Source: Marinobacter sp. NP-4(2019) (GTDB taxonomy: Bacteria > Pseudomonadota > Gammaproteobacteria > Pseudomonadales > Oleiphilaceae). From it: DNA of 64,000 nt. The stretch covers positions 3,348,001-3,412,000 of the forward strand of contig NZ_CP034142.1 in assembly GCF_003994855.1 (NCBI RefSeq), read 5' to 3'. The notes under the pieces are model-generated. The model was not told the origin of the DNA. It saw only the letters and a list, made by a program, of their open reading frames with translations, and made no database searches. Shown here in pieces: positions 51,399-60,220 of the stretch. Numbering within the stretch: the first letter of the stretch is position 1; every line of letters starts with the position of its first letter. The translations under genes were made by a program, and so were the position numbers.

Positions 51399-53231
51399 AT
51401 GAGAGGTATGACAAGTCGACTACTGCGGTTTCTGCCCATCTTGAACTGGTTGAAGGACTACAGGGGCGAAACATTTATCAGCGATGCCCTGGCGGCAGTT
51501 ATTGTTACCCTGATGCTGGTCCCCCAGGCCCTGGCCTACGCGTTGCTCGCAGGCTTGCCGCCGGAAGTTGGCCTTTACGCCAGCATGATACCGCTTGTGG
51601 CCTACGCAATGTTTGGAACCAGTGCCACACTGGCGGTGGGGCCCGTGGCCGTGGCATCGCTGATGACGGCCTCCGCACTGGGCGGAATTGCAGAAACAGG
51701 CACACCGGAATACGTCGGTGCCGCCCTGGTGCTGGCCACGTTGTCGGGCCTGGTACTCTTTGCCATGGGCCTTTTACGCCTGGGTTTTCTCGCCAACTTC
51801 CTCAGCCACCCCGTCATCTCCGGGTTTGTCACGGCATCCGGTATCCTTATTGCCGGAAGCCAGCTTGGGCATATTCTGGGCATCCAGGGTGGCGGTCATA
51901 ACCTGCTGGAGATGATTCACGAGCTCTGGCATCAATTGAGTGAATTTAATCCGGTCACCTTGCAGATTGGTGCTGGCGCCCTGCTGTTTCTCTATATTTG
52001 TCGCAGGTTTCTCAAGCGTGGATTGGTCATTGTGGGGCTTTCGGAACGGTTGGCAGACCTTACCACCCGGGCCGCACCGGTGACTGCAGTGGTCGTCACC
52101 ACTGCAATAGCCTGGTATTTCGACCTCGGTGCTCTAGGCGTCAAGCTGGTGGGTGAGGTCCCCAGCGGCCTTCCCGATATCAGCCTTCCTTCGATGGATC
52201 CGGACATCTGGGGCACTCTGCTACCTGCAGCCATCCTGATCAGTCTGGTGGGCTTTGTGGAATCCGTTTCTGTGGCACAAACCCTTGCTGCAAAAAGGCG
52301 CCAGAGAATTGAGCCGGATTCCGAATTGATAGCTCTCGGCCTCGCCAACATGGCGTCAGGTGTCAGCGGCGGCTCCCCGGTATCCGGTGGCTTTTCAAGA
52401 TCTGTAGTCAACTTCGAGGCCGGAGCACAGACGCCCATTGCCGGTATCCTGACAGCCGTAGGCATCGCCGTTGCTACTTTGACCCTGACCGGCCTTCTGG
52501 CCTTCCTGCCCAAAGCCACCCTGGCAGCCACAATTATTATCGCCGTCAGCACCCTGATTGACCTGCCAGCGATCCGAAGGACCCTGGCCTACTCGCAAGC
52601 AGACGGGGTAGCCATGCTGGCAACGATCATCCTGACACTGGTACACGGCGTTGAAGCAGGCATTATGGCGGGCGTCGCACTCTCGATCGGACTGTACCTC
52701 TATCGCACGAGTCGCCCGCACAGCGCCATTGTCGGCCGAATCCCGGGCACCGAGCACTTCCGCAACGTGCAGCGTCATCAGGTGGAGACTGACGAAGAGA
52801 CCATCATAATCAGGGTTGACGAAAGCTTATACTTCGCCAACGCCCGATACCTTGAAGACACTGTTTTGGCGGTGGTCTCCGAGCATCCGAAGATGAAAAA
52901 TCTGGTGCTGGCCTGCCAGGCAACCAATGACATTGATGCCTCCGCGCTGGAAAGCCTCGAAGCCATCAACAGCCGACTGGAAGATGCTGGTATTCGCCTG
53001 CATCTGACTGAAGTGAAGGGGCCAGTCATGGATCGCCTGAAACGGACTCATTTTTGTGATGAGCTGACCGGACAAGTTTTTCTCAGCACCTATGATGCCT
53101 GGACTGCCCTGACGGAGCGACCGGCACAGCCTCTGAAGGCCAGCCAGGCGCCCCCTGGCCAGAATCACCTATCGCCTGTCAGCTCGCCCTGCAGTACCGG
53201 CAGCTGCACCAGGCCCTCCAGATTGACGTAG
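51399..53231 (+). CDS. SulP-family inorganic anion transporter with STAS domain
   Basis: A 610-residue inner-membrane transporter. A SulP core of about 12 helices (MLVPQALAYALLAGLPPEVG and GGSPVSGGFSRSVVNFEAGA are diagnostic; residues ~20-430) is followed by a cytoplasmic STAS domain (~445-560; IIIRVDESLYFANARYLED). Transport of sulfate or sulfite is likely given the Blh gene, but bicarbonate is possible in this family. The start could be ATG 51399 or 51408. The last 22 codons overlap the end of the convergent hydrolase gene by 67 bases. Confidence 0.93.
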   Translation: MRGMTSRLLRFLPILNWLKDYRGETFISDALAAVIVTLMLVPQALAYALLAGLPPEVGLYASMIPLVAYAMFGTSATLAVGPVAVASLMTASALGGIAETGTPEYVGAALVLATLSGLVLFAMGLLRLGFLANFLSHPVISGFVTASGILIAGSQLGHILGIQGGGHNLLEMIHELWHQLSEFNPVTLQIGAGALLFLYICRRFLKRGLVIVGLSERLADLTTRAAPVTAVVVTTAIAWYFDLGALGVKLVGEVPSGLPDISLPSMDPDIWGTLLPAAILISLVGFVESVSVAQTLAAKRRQRIEPDSELIALGLANMASGVSGGSPVSGGFSRSVVNFEAGAQTPIAGILTAVGIAVATLTLTGLLAFLPKATLAATIIIAVSTLIDLPAIRRTLAYSQADGVAMLATIILTLVHGVEAGIMAGVALSIGLYLYRTSRPHSAIVGRIPGTEHFRNVQRHQVETDEETIIIRVDESLYFANARYLEDTVLAVVSEHPKMKNLVLACQATNDIDASALESLEAINSRLEDAGIRLHLTEVKGPVMDRLKRTHFCDELTGQVFLSTYDAWTALTERPAQPLKASQAPPGQNHLSPVSSPCSTGSCTRPSRLT

Positions 53232-55102
53232 GGCACCAGCGCATCCCGGGACCAGCTTGCGGGGTACTGAGGATGGAATCCGTAGACCAGCAAAGCAAGC
53301 TCATCGCCAGGGGCCAGAGCTTCAGCAACTCCCACCAGTTCAATGACCTCCTGATCCTTCAAACCGCGCACCGGCATGACCTGATCGTCGATCAACTGCC
53401 AGCGGCTTTCACCCTCAGCGCGTTTGCCGAGCCCGACAAACACAATGGGGTCACAGCCGGCGGAGTATGGATCCAGCTCCACCTCACAGGATGAGCGACC
53501 TGCCAGATCTGAAACCGTCAGTCTGGCAGTCGGAATACCACCCAATATCACGCCGCTCTCCCCGGCCTGTCCCAGTAGCAGTGCCGCAGGCGACTGAGTG
53601 GCGGTTGCCACGGCCTCATAGCCGGAGGCTACCGGCAGCTCGGTGGTCACGGAGCGTTCGACCACAGATGCCCCCTGAAGCACCCCACCCTCAAGGTCCG
53701 GTGCAGGAAACGAATCCATGGGCACCGAGATGGATTGACCATCATCCAGCGACAGACAGACCTCCGAGTCGGTGCCATCAAAGAAGCCGGCCAGCGGTTT
53801 ACCCTGCAAATGGTGCTGCAGCCAGTTCAACGTTGTGTCAGAAATCGAGATATCGCCACAGGCAAACTTGCCAGCCGCGCCCTGAAACCCCGGTATCTCC
53901 AGCAATCCTGCGGTCGGGTCCACGTATTCAGCTGGTTGCGCCTCGTCTGGCGCCTCCACCGGCAGGATGTGACCGGTCTGATGGGTTAGCAGCCGAACAT
54001 CACCACCAAGGGACTGCAGGCATTCAAAGTTACGCCAGGCCTCATTGAAGTTGAACAGGGTGTCCTTCATGCCCTGAGTCAGCAGCACATCCACCTTCGG
54101 ATAGGGTGTTGGTTCAACATCGTAGGCCGGCGGATTGATCTGGTAGTTGAGCAAATCAGGGGAGTCAGATACCGATACCGGCTCTCCGGTGCAGCGATAG
54201 GCCGGGCTATGATAGTAAAAGAAATCAAGACCGGCCTCGGGGAAGCGATTCAGTGTTGCCCCCTGAGCGAGGATCTCGCGGATGATCGGATCCAGGCCAT
54301 CGTTACCATTGCTGAGGGAGCCTGCTTCGCCCCCTGCCACCAACACAAGATCCCAGCCGGTCTTGATGACATTACCCGGGTTCAGGCTATAACGCAGGTC
54401 ATACCAGGTTATATCCGGAACAAGGGCGTCGAGCCGCTGGCGTGGATCCAGACCATGCAACAAGAGCTGGAAACCTCCCCCATAACTGCCACCGATCGCA
54501 CCAACCACCGGGTTGGGATTCAATGCCTCCGGCAGATCGGGCTCATGGCGGCGCTGCAGATAGTCCAGATTGTCTTCGGCCCAGTCCAGAATCTGTACCA
54601 GGTCCTGGCCTTCGAACTCGGGGTCCATCACCCGGACAGTACCGGTACTTTCACCAAAGCCCCTCTGGTCGATGGAGATAACGACAAAACCGGCTTCACG
54701 GTAGCTCTCGAAACCGTCGGTATTACGTGACCCGCCAAAACCATGGCCATGCAGCACCAATGGGTGGCCCACTTCGCAGTCGATGCCACCTATAGGCTCA
54801 AGTACCTGAAAGGCAATCGTTTCACCACTGGCTGAATCCAGTGTGACCGGATAGCTGCGCCCGCCCTCGGTCGGCGTGTCGTCAGCGCAGGAAACCGGGA
54901 CCACGGCCGGCATGTCGCATTGCGGGGCAGCGCCTTTCCCCGGGTTGCTGCAGGTCTGTTGATCGGAGTCTCCCGCAACTGCAGAAGATTGCCCGGATTC
55001 GCCATCATCGGATCCACCACCAACGCACCCGGCGACGGTCAGGGTCAATAACAATGACATCAGGTGCGGACGGCGCACCCAGCGGTGTAAGGAATAAGAC
55101 AT
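53165..55102 (-). CDS. Secreted lipoprotein alpha/beta hydrolase, S15/CocE-like
   Basis: A 645-residue lipoprotein (TLTVAGC lipobox). LVLHGHGFGGSRNTDG gives the oxyanion region, SIDQRGFGESTGTV follows, and AIGGSYGGGFQLLLHG is the nucleophile elbow (GGSYGG). HQTGHILPV probably carries the catalytic histidine. A C-terminal beta-rich domain follows, as in the X-Pro dipeptidyl-peptidase/cocaine esterase group. It is probably an outer-membrane-anchored peptidase or esterase. AAGGA eight bases before the ATG. Its 3' end overlaps the SulP gene. Confidence 0.88.
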   Translation of the reverse strand: MSYSLHRWVRRPHLMSLLLTLTVAGCVGGGSDDGESGQSSAVAGDSDQQTCSNPGKGAAPQCDMPAVVPVSCADDTPTEGGRSYPVTLDSASGETIAFQVLEPIGGIDCEVGHPLVLHGHGFGGSRNTDGFESYREAGFVVISIDQRGFGESTGTVRVMDPEFEGQDLVQILDWAEDNLDYLQRRHEPDLPEALNPNPVVGAIGGSYGGGFQLLLHGLDPRQRLDALVPDITWYDLRYSLNPGNVIKTGWDLVLVAGGEAGSLSNGNDGLDPIIREILAQGATLNRFPEAGLDFFYYHSPAYRCTGEPVSVSDSPDLLNYQINPPAYDVEPTPYPKVDVLLTQGMKDTLFNFNEAWRNFECLQSLGGDVRLLTHQTGHILPVEAPDEAQPAEYVDPTAGLLEIPGFQGAAGKFACGDISISDTTLNWLQHHLQGKPLAGFFDGTDSEVCLSLDDGQSISVPMDSFPAPDLEGGVLQGASVVERSVTTELPVASGYEAVATATQSPAALLLGQAGESGVILGGIPTARLTVSDLAGRSSCEVELDPYSAGCDPIVFVGLGKRAEGESRWQLIDDQVMPVRGLKDQEVIELVGVAEALAPGDELALLVYGFHPQYPASWSRDALVPYVNLEGLVQLPVLQGELTGDR

Positions 55103-55276
55103 GATTGGTTGTCCTTGTTTTTGTTGTTCGGGAACTCACCGGGAATAACGACAAAACATCACATTATGTTCCGTTTTTCCTCAAGAAAGGCCCGAAAGGA
55201 CAATAAGTGAAGTGATCATGAAGTGCGCGGCGCCCGGCTCCCAAAAAACAAGTCAAGGAGCCTGTTATCGTGATTG

Positions 55277-55298
55277 CCCCGGGAGCAGGCTCCCGGGG
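55277..55298 (-). terminator. Perfect GC-rich hairpin after the thioesterase gene
   Basis: CCCCGGGAGC (55277-55286) and GCTCCCGGGG (55289-55298) are perfect inverted repeats, 13 bases beyond the thioesterase stop. The stem is very stable but no U-run follows on the minus strand, so termination may be inefficient. The 209-base gap from 55103 to 55311 has no gene. Confidence 0.6.
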
Positions 55299-55311
55299 TC
55301 TTGCTTACGGC

Positions 55312-55746
55312 TTATCGAACAATCATGTTGGTTGCTGTCGCATGGGCATACAACTTACCTGCTCCATCACGGAGGTAGCCCTCCGAGATCACCAGCGAGC
55401 GACCGGCATTGATGACTTTTCCCTCAGCAATCATGTTGGTGTTGAAAGGAATTGGCCGGCACATCTTGATATTCAGGTCCGTTGTCCCGTAGCCCTCCCC
55501 TGCTTTCAGCACTGTGTGGGCTGCACAACCGGTTACAGAGTCCAGCACCGTTGCGGCAAAACCACCGTGTACCCCGCCCAACGGATTGGTGTGGCTGGCA
55601 TCCGCAATGGCAGTAAACACGACGCGACCATGCTCCACTTCGGCAGGCTTCATCGGGATGGTCTTGGCGATGCCGGGTGTCGGAAATAATCCTCTGGCAA
55701 ATGCCTGCATGATTTCGAGCCCGGTCATTTCTTTTGGATCAATCAT
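55312..55746 (-). CDS. PaaI-type hotdog thioesterase
   Basis: A 144-residue single hotdog-fold protein. NPLGGVHGGFAATVLDSVTG is the family active-site segment (HGG near the start of the central helix), and TTDLNIKMCRPIPF follows. It hydrolyses acyl-CoA thioesters, substrate unknown. ATG 55746 is chosen over a longer start at 55764. It is 41 bases downstream of the PF10118 gene on the same strand. Confidence 0.92.
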   Translation of the reverse strand: MIDPKEMTGLEIMQAFARGLFPTPGIAKTIPMKPAEVEHGRVVFTAIADASHTNPLGGVHGGFAATVLDSVTGCAAHTVLKAGEGYGTTDLNIKMCRPIPFNTNMIAEGKVINAGRSLVISEGYLRDGAGKLYAHATATNMIVR

Positions 55747-55787
55747 CTTTCGATACTCTCTCAATCAGTTACGTTCAATGGTCAGGA

Positions 55788-56636
55788 TCAGTGAGCCGCT
55801 TTGGCAGTGGCACCGCCCAAGCCAATCGTTTCCCTGGTTCGCGCAACCAGATCGGATTCATCCACATCGTTCGGGTGAAAATCGGTCCGGTAGTAATCCA
55901 GAAACTGGGGGATGAATATTTTGTAGTGCTGCTGGGCAAATGCCGCAAACCTACGCCAGGTTTTAAGGTTGAACAGCTGTCCGTCACGCTTCATCAGCAC
56001 GATGTGATACACCGTTGAGAGGGTCGTGATCAGTACAAGGCTCAGCGTAAAAATGGCGACCCGTGGTAGATAGGCAGTAAGCCCTTCACCATAAAGATAC
56101 TGATACAGATCGAAGGCAACCGCCTTATGTTCAGTTTCTTCGATACTGTGCCACAACCACAGGTTACGAATTGTTTCGTCGTTCATAAGGGTGTGGGTGC
56201 TTCTCATCATGGTAGTCACCAGTACAGCGGTGTAATGCTCAAGGCCTACCGTGACCAACAGGTTCCATTTTTCAGGGAACAGAGACTCTATCCCTTTCAG
56301 GATGGTACCGGTGACGCGCTCCAGCGACTCCGGATCCAGGTCATACTGCTGAGCACTGACATGAAACGCATGATGCTCCTTGGAGTGCATCGCCTCCTGG
56401 CCTATAAAAGCGCCAATATCCCGATCCAGTTGTTGATTGGCTTTCGCCAAGGGCCTCAGAGCGCGTACTGAGCGCACAAAGTAGGACTCTCCCTCGGGAA
56501 AGAGCGTGGATAGCCCGGTGAAATAGTGGGTAAAGGATGGCTCGTTATCGCACCAGTATTTCGGCATGTCGTCGAACTCATAATCCATGCGTCGCACCGG
56601 GAACGAGGTAGAAGCCTGGTTGTTGGCAGTAGTCAT
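55788..56636 (-). CDS. PF10118-type predicted metal-dependent hydrolase (ferritin-like helices)
   Basis: A 282-residue mostly helical protein. MDYEFDDMPKYWCDNEPSFT opens the domain. Di-iron-like ligand sets IGQEAMHSKEHHAFH and WHSIEETEHKAVAFD lie on separate helices, and a hydrophobic helix follows (about 195-215). The family is called a predicted metal-dependent hydrolase but could be a ferritin-like oxygenase. GAGGA eight bases before the ATG. It is divergent from an HxlR regulator, and the thioesterase follows it, so fatty-acid-related chemistry is possible. Confidence 0.85.
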   Translation of the reverse strand: MTTANNQASTSFPVRRMDYEFDDMPKYWCDNEPSFTHYFTGLSTLFPEGESYFVRSVRALRPLAKANQQLDRDIGAFIGQEAMHSKEHHAFHVSAQQYDLDPESLERVTGTILKGIESLFPEKWNLLVTVGLEHYTAVLVTTMMRSTHTLMNDETIRNLWLWHSIEETEHKAVAFDLYQYLYGEGLTAYLPRVAIFTLSLVLITTLSTVYHIVLMKRDGQLFNLKTWRRFAAFAQQHYKIFIPQFLDYYRTDFHPNDVDESDLVARTRETIGLGGATAKAAH

Positions 56637-56798
56637 AACGTATTTCCTCTTTGCATTCCAAAATGGAACTTACCGTCATAAACCTATCCCGTGCTACTAT
56701 TTCAATCCATACCTTTTTGGAACTTGCATAACAGTTGTCCCATTCTGAACGACGCCAACACCGACGAGGCTGCCGCGGGACAACAAGGGGAAATCGGC

Positions 56799-57296
56799 AT
56801 GAAATGGCATGAACTTGGAGAAGCAAATTGCCCGGTTGCGCGCAGCCTGTCTATTCTGGGCGACCGCTGGACCTTACTGATTATCCGCAATGCATTTCTA
56901 CGGACTTGTCGATTCGAGGACTTCCAGAAACAGCTTGGCATCAGCCGCCATCGGCTTTCGGATCGTCTCAATCGACTCGTAGAAAGTAAGGTCTTTGTGA
57001 AGGTTCTGTATCAGGAAGCGCCCAAACGCTATGAGTACAGACTCACCGAAGCTGGACTGGCACTTTACCCAGTCATTCTGGTACTCACCAACTGGGGGAA
57101 CACCTGGATGAACGAAGACGGCAGCCATCCCCCGCTGGAGTTTGTCCACAAACCTTGTGGTCATAAAACCAGTCCACAGCTGCAATGCACAGAGTGTGGC
57201 GAGGAAATCCATCCCAGAGACATGATGCCGATGTTGAATGGACTTCAAGATTATGCGGGTCTTCCTCTGGATTCTCAGGATGGCAGAGGTCGATAG
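56799..57296 (+). CDS. HxlR-family transcriptional regulator
   Basis: A 165-residue winged-helix repressor/activator. CPVARSLSILGDRWTLLIIR is the HxlR hallmark, and FQKQLGISRHRLSDRLNRLV the recognition helix. The C-terminus carries a zinc-ribbon-like cysteine group (CGH, then CTEC). AAGGGG precedes the ATG at 56799. It is divergent from the PF10118 gene (162-base intergenic region), its probable target. Some HxlR proteins sense electrophiles or oxidants through cysteines. Confidence 0.92.
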   Translation: MKWHELGEANCPVARSLSILGDRWTLLIIRNAFLRTCRFEDFQKQLGISRHRLSDRLNRLVESKVFVKVLYQEAPKRYEYRLTEAGLALYPVILVLTNWGNTWMNEDGSHPPLEFVHKPCGHKTSPQLQCTECGEEIHPRDMMPMLNGLQDYAGLPLDSQDGRGR

Positions 57297-57304
57297 CAGA
57301 GAAG

Positions 57305-58084
57305 TTACTGAGCAAACACTGAGCAAAACCCTGGAGAAATATCCACCGTCGCCAGTCTCTCTCCGTGACGACCAACCGTGGCGTAACGCACTGTCGCACC
57401 GTCGCGAATCAAGGCCGCAACCTCCGCAGTCCCACATGCATTCTGAACACCAATCTGCTTTAGAATTGCTTCCGCTTTATCCTGAGACACCTCGCTCGCT
57501 GCTACAGTATGAAGACGCTGGTTATAAATCAGGGCTGAACCAACCACTTCTACACTCTCGAGGCGTGTGTCAGCATCAAGATCCAGCGGCAAATGCGGGC
57601 GCATCGTCTCTCGAACTTCCGACAACGATTCCGCAAGCTCTTTTGAAGGCTCGCATCGCGATAGAGAAACAGTTTCCGAATACTCTTCAACGATCACCCA
57701 CTGGTCACCCTCGCGCTCTACATCCAGATAATAGTCAGAGTCATCCACACACTTGATGGCGGATGACCGCAGTGCACTTACGCGAAAGCCCTCACCGTGA
57801 GCATTCATCTGGACATTACTGTAGCTTGAGGTATCACCTCGACGTTCAGCCACTGGCATCATTTTCCTGATCATCTCCCTCCACTGGGATCCAGTGACCT
57901 CAATTCTGTCAGTGCCATCACGAAGCGTCATTATCCGCGCATCAGGGCTGTACAGCTCCGCGACTTCCGCATCAAAGCTCTTACCGAGCTCCACAAACTC
58001 CTCAAAAAATGCCCGGACCTCCGAGACTTCGTCAGCGGCCGCGAATGGACTAAACACAAGAAATAGAAAAGCGATAAAGCGCAT
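57305..58084 (-). CDS. Exported NTF2/SnoaL-like protein with C-terminal extension
   Basis: A 259-residue periplasmic protein with a signal peptide (MRFIAFLFLVFSPFAAADEV). The first ~125 residues (VRAFFEEFVELGKSFDAEVA, YSPDARIMTLRDG) have the pattern of a SnoaL/NTF2-like pocket domain. The remaining ~115 residues match nothing I recognise, though the two cysteines near QNACGTAEV and PGFCSVF may pair. GGGAGA precedes the ATG. It converges on the HxlR gene with eight bases between. Confidence 0.8.
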   Translation of the reverse strand: MRFIAFLFLVFSPFAAADEVSEVRAFFEEFVELGKSFDAEVAELYSPDARIMTLRDGTDRIEVTGSQWREMIRKMMPVAERRGDTSSYSNVQMNAHGEGFRVSALRSSAIKCVDDSDYYLDVEREGDQWVIVEEYSETVSLSRCEPSKELAESLSEVRETMRPHLPLDLDADTRLESVEVVGSALIYNQRLHTVAASEVSQDKAEAILKQIGVQNACGTAEVAALIRDGATVRYATVGRHGERLATVDISPGFCSVFAQ

Positions 58085-58316
58085 TTGGTTCTCCCTGGAA
58101 TTATTGTTGGTTGCATGGCGGAGTCACGCTTTCCCAGCCAACAGCAGATATAGCCCTTAGACTGTAGCTGACTCAGTGCCTCTTCCAACTGACGCATAGC
58201 TAATCCACATGGATCCATGGATACTAGGCGGGCTTGCGCGAGAGAGTTTGGGAGTGCATCGCCGTAGTATAAAGACGCATGAATCCTGCAGCGAGAGAAG
58301 CCGGATGGAACGAACA

Positions 58317-59201
58317 ATGAAACCGGTATTTGTAGTGGGTGGTGCGTCCCTCGACACCATCGTACATGTCGATGCGTTTCCCGGTGCTTATGCCCAGACC
58401 GTCTGGCCAAACCGGAGTTACCGGGCCGTTGGCAGCACCGGCGTTGGTAAGGCCCTGAACCTCCGGGCACTGGAAGTCCCGGTTGTCCTTCATGCGGTGG
58501 TAGGGAATGACCAGGAGGGACGGATGATTCGTCAGACCCTGGAACAGGCGGGGGTTGAGGCGCTGATAAGCGAAACCCCGGAGCCCACCGAGCAGCATGT
58601 CAATCTCATGACACCTGCGGGTGAACGTCTCTCTATCTTCGTTCAGCCGCCGGCTCGGGAGGTCACACTGGAATGGTCATCCATCCGGCGTACCCTGAGG
58701 GGGTGCGGTATTGCCGTGATCAATATTCTGGACTATACCCGGCCTATACTGGAGGAAGCCGTCAGCCTCGGCGTACCGATCTGGACGGATCTGCACGACT
58801 ATGATGGCAGCAATGATCACCACCAGGCCTTTATTGATGCCGCTGACGTGGTGTTCCTGGCCAGTGACAACTTGCCGAACTATCGCCAGGTTATGGAACG
58901 ATTGCTGCAGCAGGGGAAGCGGTTGGTGGTCTGTACCCATGGAGCCGCTGGCGCCACCCTGGCCAATGCTGAAGGCGAATGGCTGGAGCAGCCGGCTTAT
59001 CCGGTCGACCGGATTGAGGACAGCAATGGCGCCGGTGATGCCTTTTTCAGTGGTTTCCTGTATGGCTACCTCAGGGGCTTGCCAGAGCGTGATTGCCTGC
59101 AGCTCGCTGCTGCGAGTGGTGCCCTGTGCGTAACATCCAGTGGTCTTGCCTCGGAACATGCCTCCAGGAGCGCGCTTCAGGACATTGTCTCGGCAAAATG
59201 A
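58317..59201 (+). CDS. PfkB/ribokinase-family carbohydrate kinase
   Basis: A 294-residue sugar kinase of the ribokinase fold. The second PfkB signature is EDSNGAGDAFFSGFLYGYL, with the catalytic Asp in GAGD. GGASLDTIVHVDAFPGA at the start and LHAVVGNDQEGRMIRQTL are also family segments. It phosphorylates an unidentified sugar or nucleoside. The ATG at 58317 is chosen because the upstream extension to 58209 falls in the promoter region. It is followed by an isomerase-like gene and a BASS transporter, which may be one catabolic unit. Confidence 0.9.
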   Translation: MKPVFVVGGASLDTIVHVDAFPGAYAQTVWPNRSYRAVGSTGVGKALNLRALEVPVVLHAVVGNDQEGRMIRQTLEQAGVEALISETPEPTEQHVNLMTPAGERLSIFVQPPAREVTLEWSSIRRTLRGCGIAVINILDYTRPILEEAVSLGVPIWTDLHDYDGSNDHHQAFIDAADVVFLASDNLPNYRQVMERLLQQGKRLVVCTHGAAGATLANAEGEWLEQPAYPVDRIEDSNGAGDAFFSGFLYGYLRGLPERDCLQLAAASGALCVTSSGLASEHASRSALQDIVSAK

Positions 59202-59287
59202 AACAGCCTCATTTGTCCGGAGGCCAGCTTCTGCCAGAATGTCCAAAGACCATTCTATGATTGAGGGTGGACGACAAGGAGCGACAC

Positions 59288-60025
59288 ATGAGCCATACAT
59301 CACCTCCAGCCAGACTCGGGTTTCTTTATCCAGGCTACGCGGCCGAGGATGACTACCCTCTGATGGGCACCATGGTGGAGCCACCTGCTCAGGTCACCCT
59401 GATCCACACCGAATTTCTCGAAGACGCTCACACCGTTGAAGCACTCAGTGAAATGGGCAGCATCGGACGACTGTCAAAAGGCGCGGAGGCCCTGGCCGGT
59501 TCACAGATTGAATCGGTTCTGTGGACCTCCACCAGCGCCAGCTTCGTGCTGGGTCTGGATGGGATCAGCAAACAGATCGACGCCCTGGAAAAAATACTCT
59601 GTGTACCCGCCTCTACAACCGCGATGGCATTTGCCCGGGCGATCAAAGCCATTGATGCAGAAACGGTGGCTATTGCCGCCACCTATCCGGAAGACGTCGC
59701 CCAGCGATTCCGCCAGTTCCTCAATCACTTCGATATCGGCGTGGTACACCATGCAAGCCGTGGCATTGTAACGGCGGCCGAAGTTGGCACCCTGGGAAAA
59801 GAAGACGTGATTAACTTTGCACTGGAAAACACCCGTCAGGACGCTGATGTGTTGCTCATTCCTGACACCGCTCTGCACTCTGCCGCCTGGCTGACCGACC
59901 TGGAGAAAGCTACCGGCAAGCCGGTGCTCACAGCAAACCAGGTCAGCTTCTGGGAAGCCCTGCGTTTATGTGGAAAACTGACATCCCAGTCCGGACTGGG
60001 CAGACTGTTTGAGGAAGTTCCCTGA
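59288..60025 (+). CDS. Maleate isomerase/arylmalonate decarboxylase-like protein lacking the catalytic cysteines
   Basis: A 245-residue protein of the Asp/Glu racemase superfamily, nearest by layout to maleate cis-trans isomerase and arylmalonate decarboxylase. The two segments that normally carry catalytic Cys read LWTSTSASF (near residue 78) and LIPDTALHSAAWL (near 190), where homologues have CTS and SCT/SCG. The only cysteines, in KILCVPA and LRLCGKL, lie elsewhere. It is therefore either inactive, uses a different mechanism, or is a binding/regulatory protein. AAGGAG lies seven bases before ATG 59288. Confidence 0.8.
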   Translation: MSHTSPPARLGFLYPGYAAEDDYPLMGTMVEPPAQVTLIHTEFLEDAHTVEALSEMGSIGRLSKGAEALAGSQIESVLWTSTSASFVLGLDGISKQIDALEKILCVPASTTAMAFARAIKAIDAETVAIAATYPEDVAQRFRQFLNHFDIGVVHHASRGIVTAAEVGTLGKEDVINFALENTRQDADVLLIPDTALHSAAWLTDLEKATGKPVLTANQVSFWEALRLCGKLTSQSGLGRLFEEVP

Positions 60026-60220
60026 GCAACCGAGCCTTGCGCAATAAGCGAAAAGATGGCTAGCCGTCTGCCGAACCATTCACCGGCATTATGCCCAGCC
60101 ATCACCATAATAAAGTTCAGCTCGAAAAAAACCCGCCTTACTATCCTGCTACACCATTCCAACAATAAAACCAGGCGAGTTTCAAGCAAACTCCAGAGCC
60201 TGTTCAACGGGTCTACAGCC

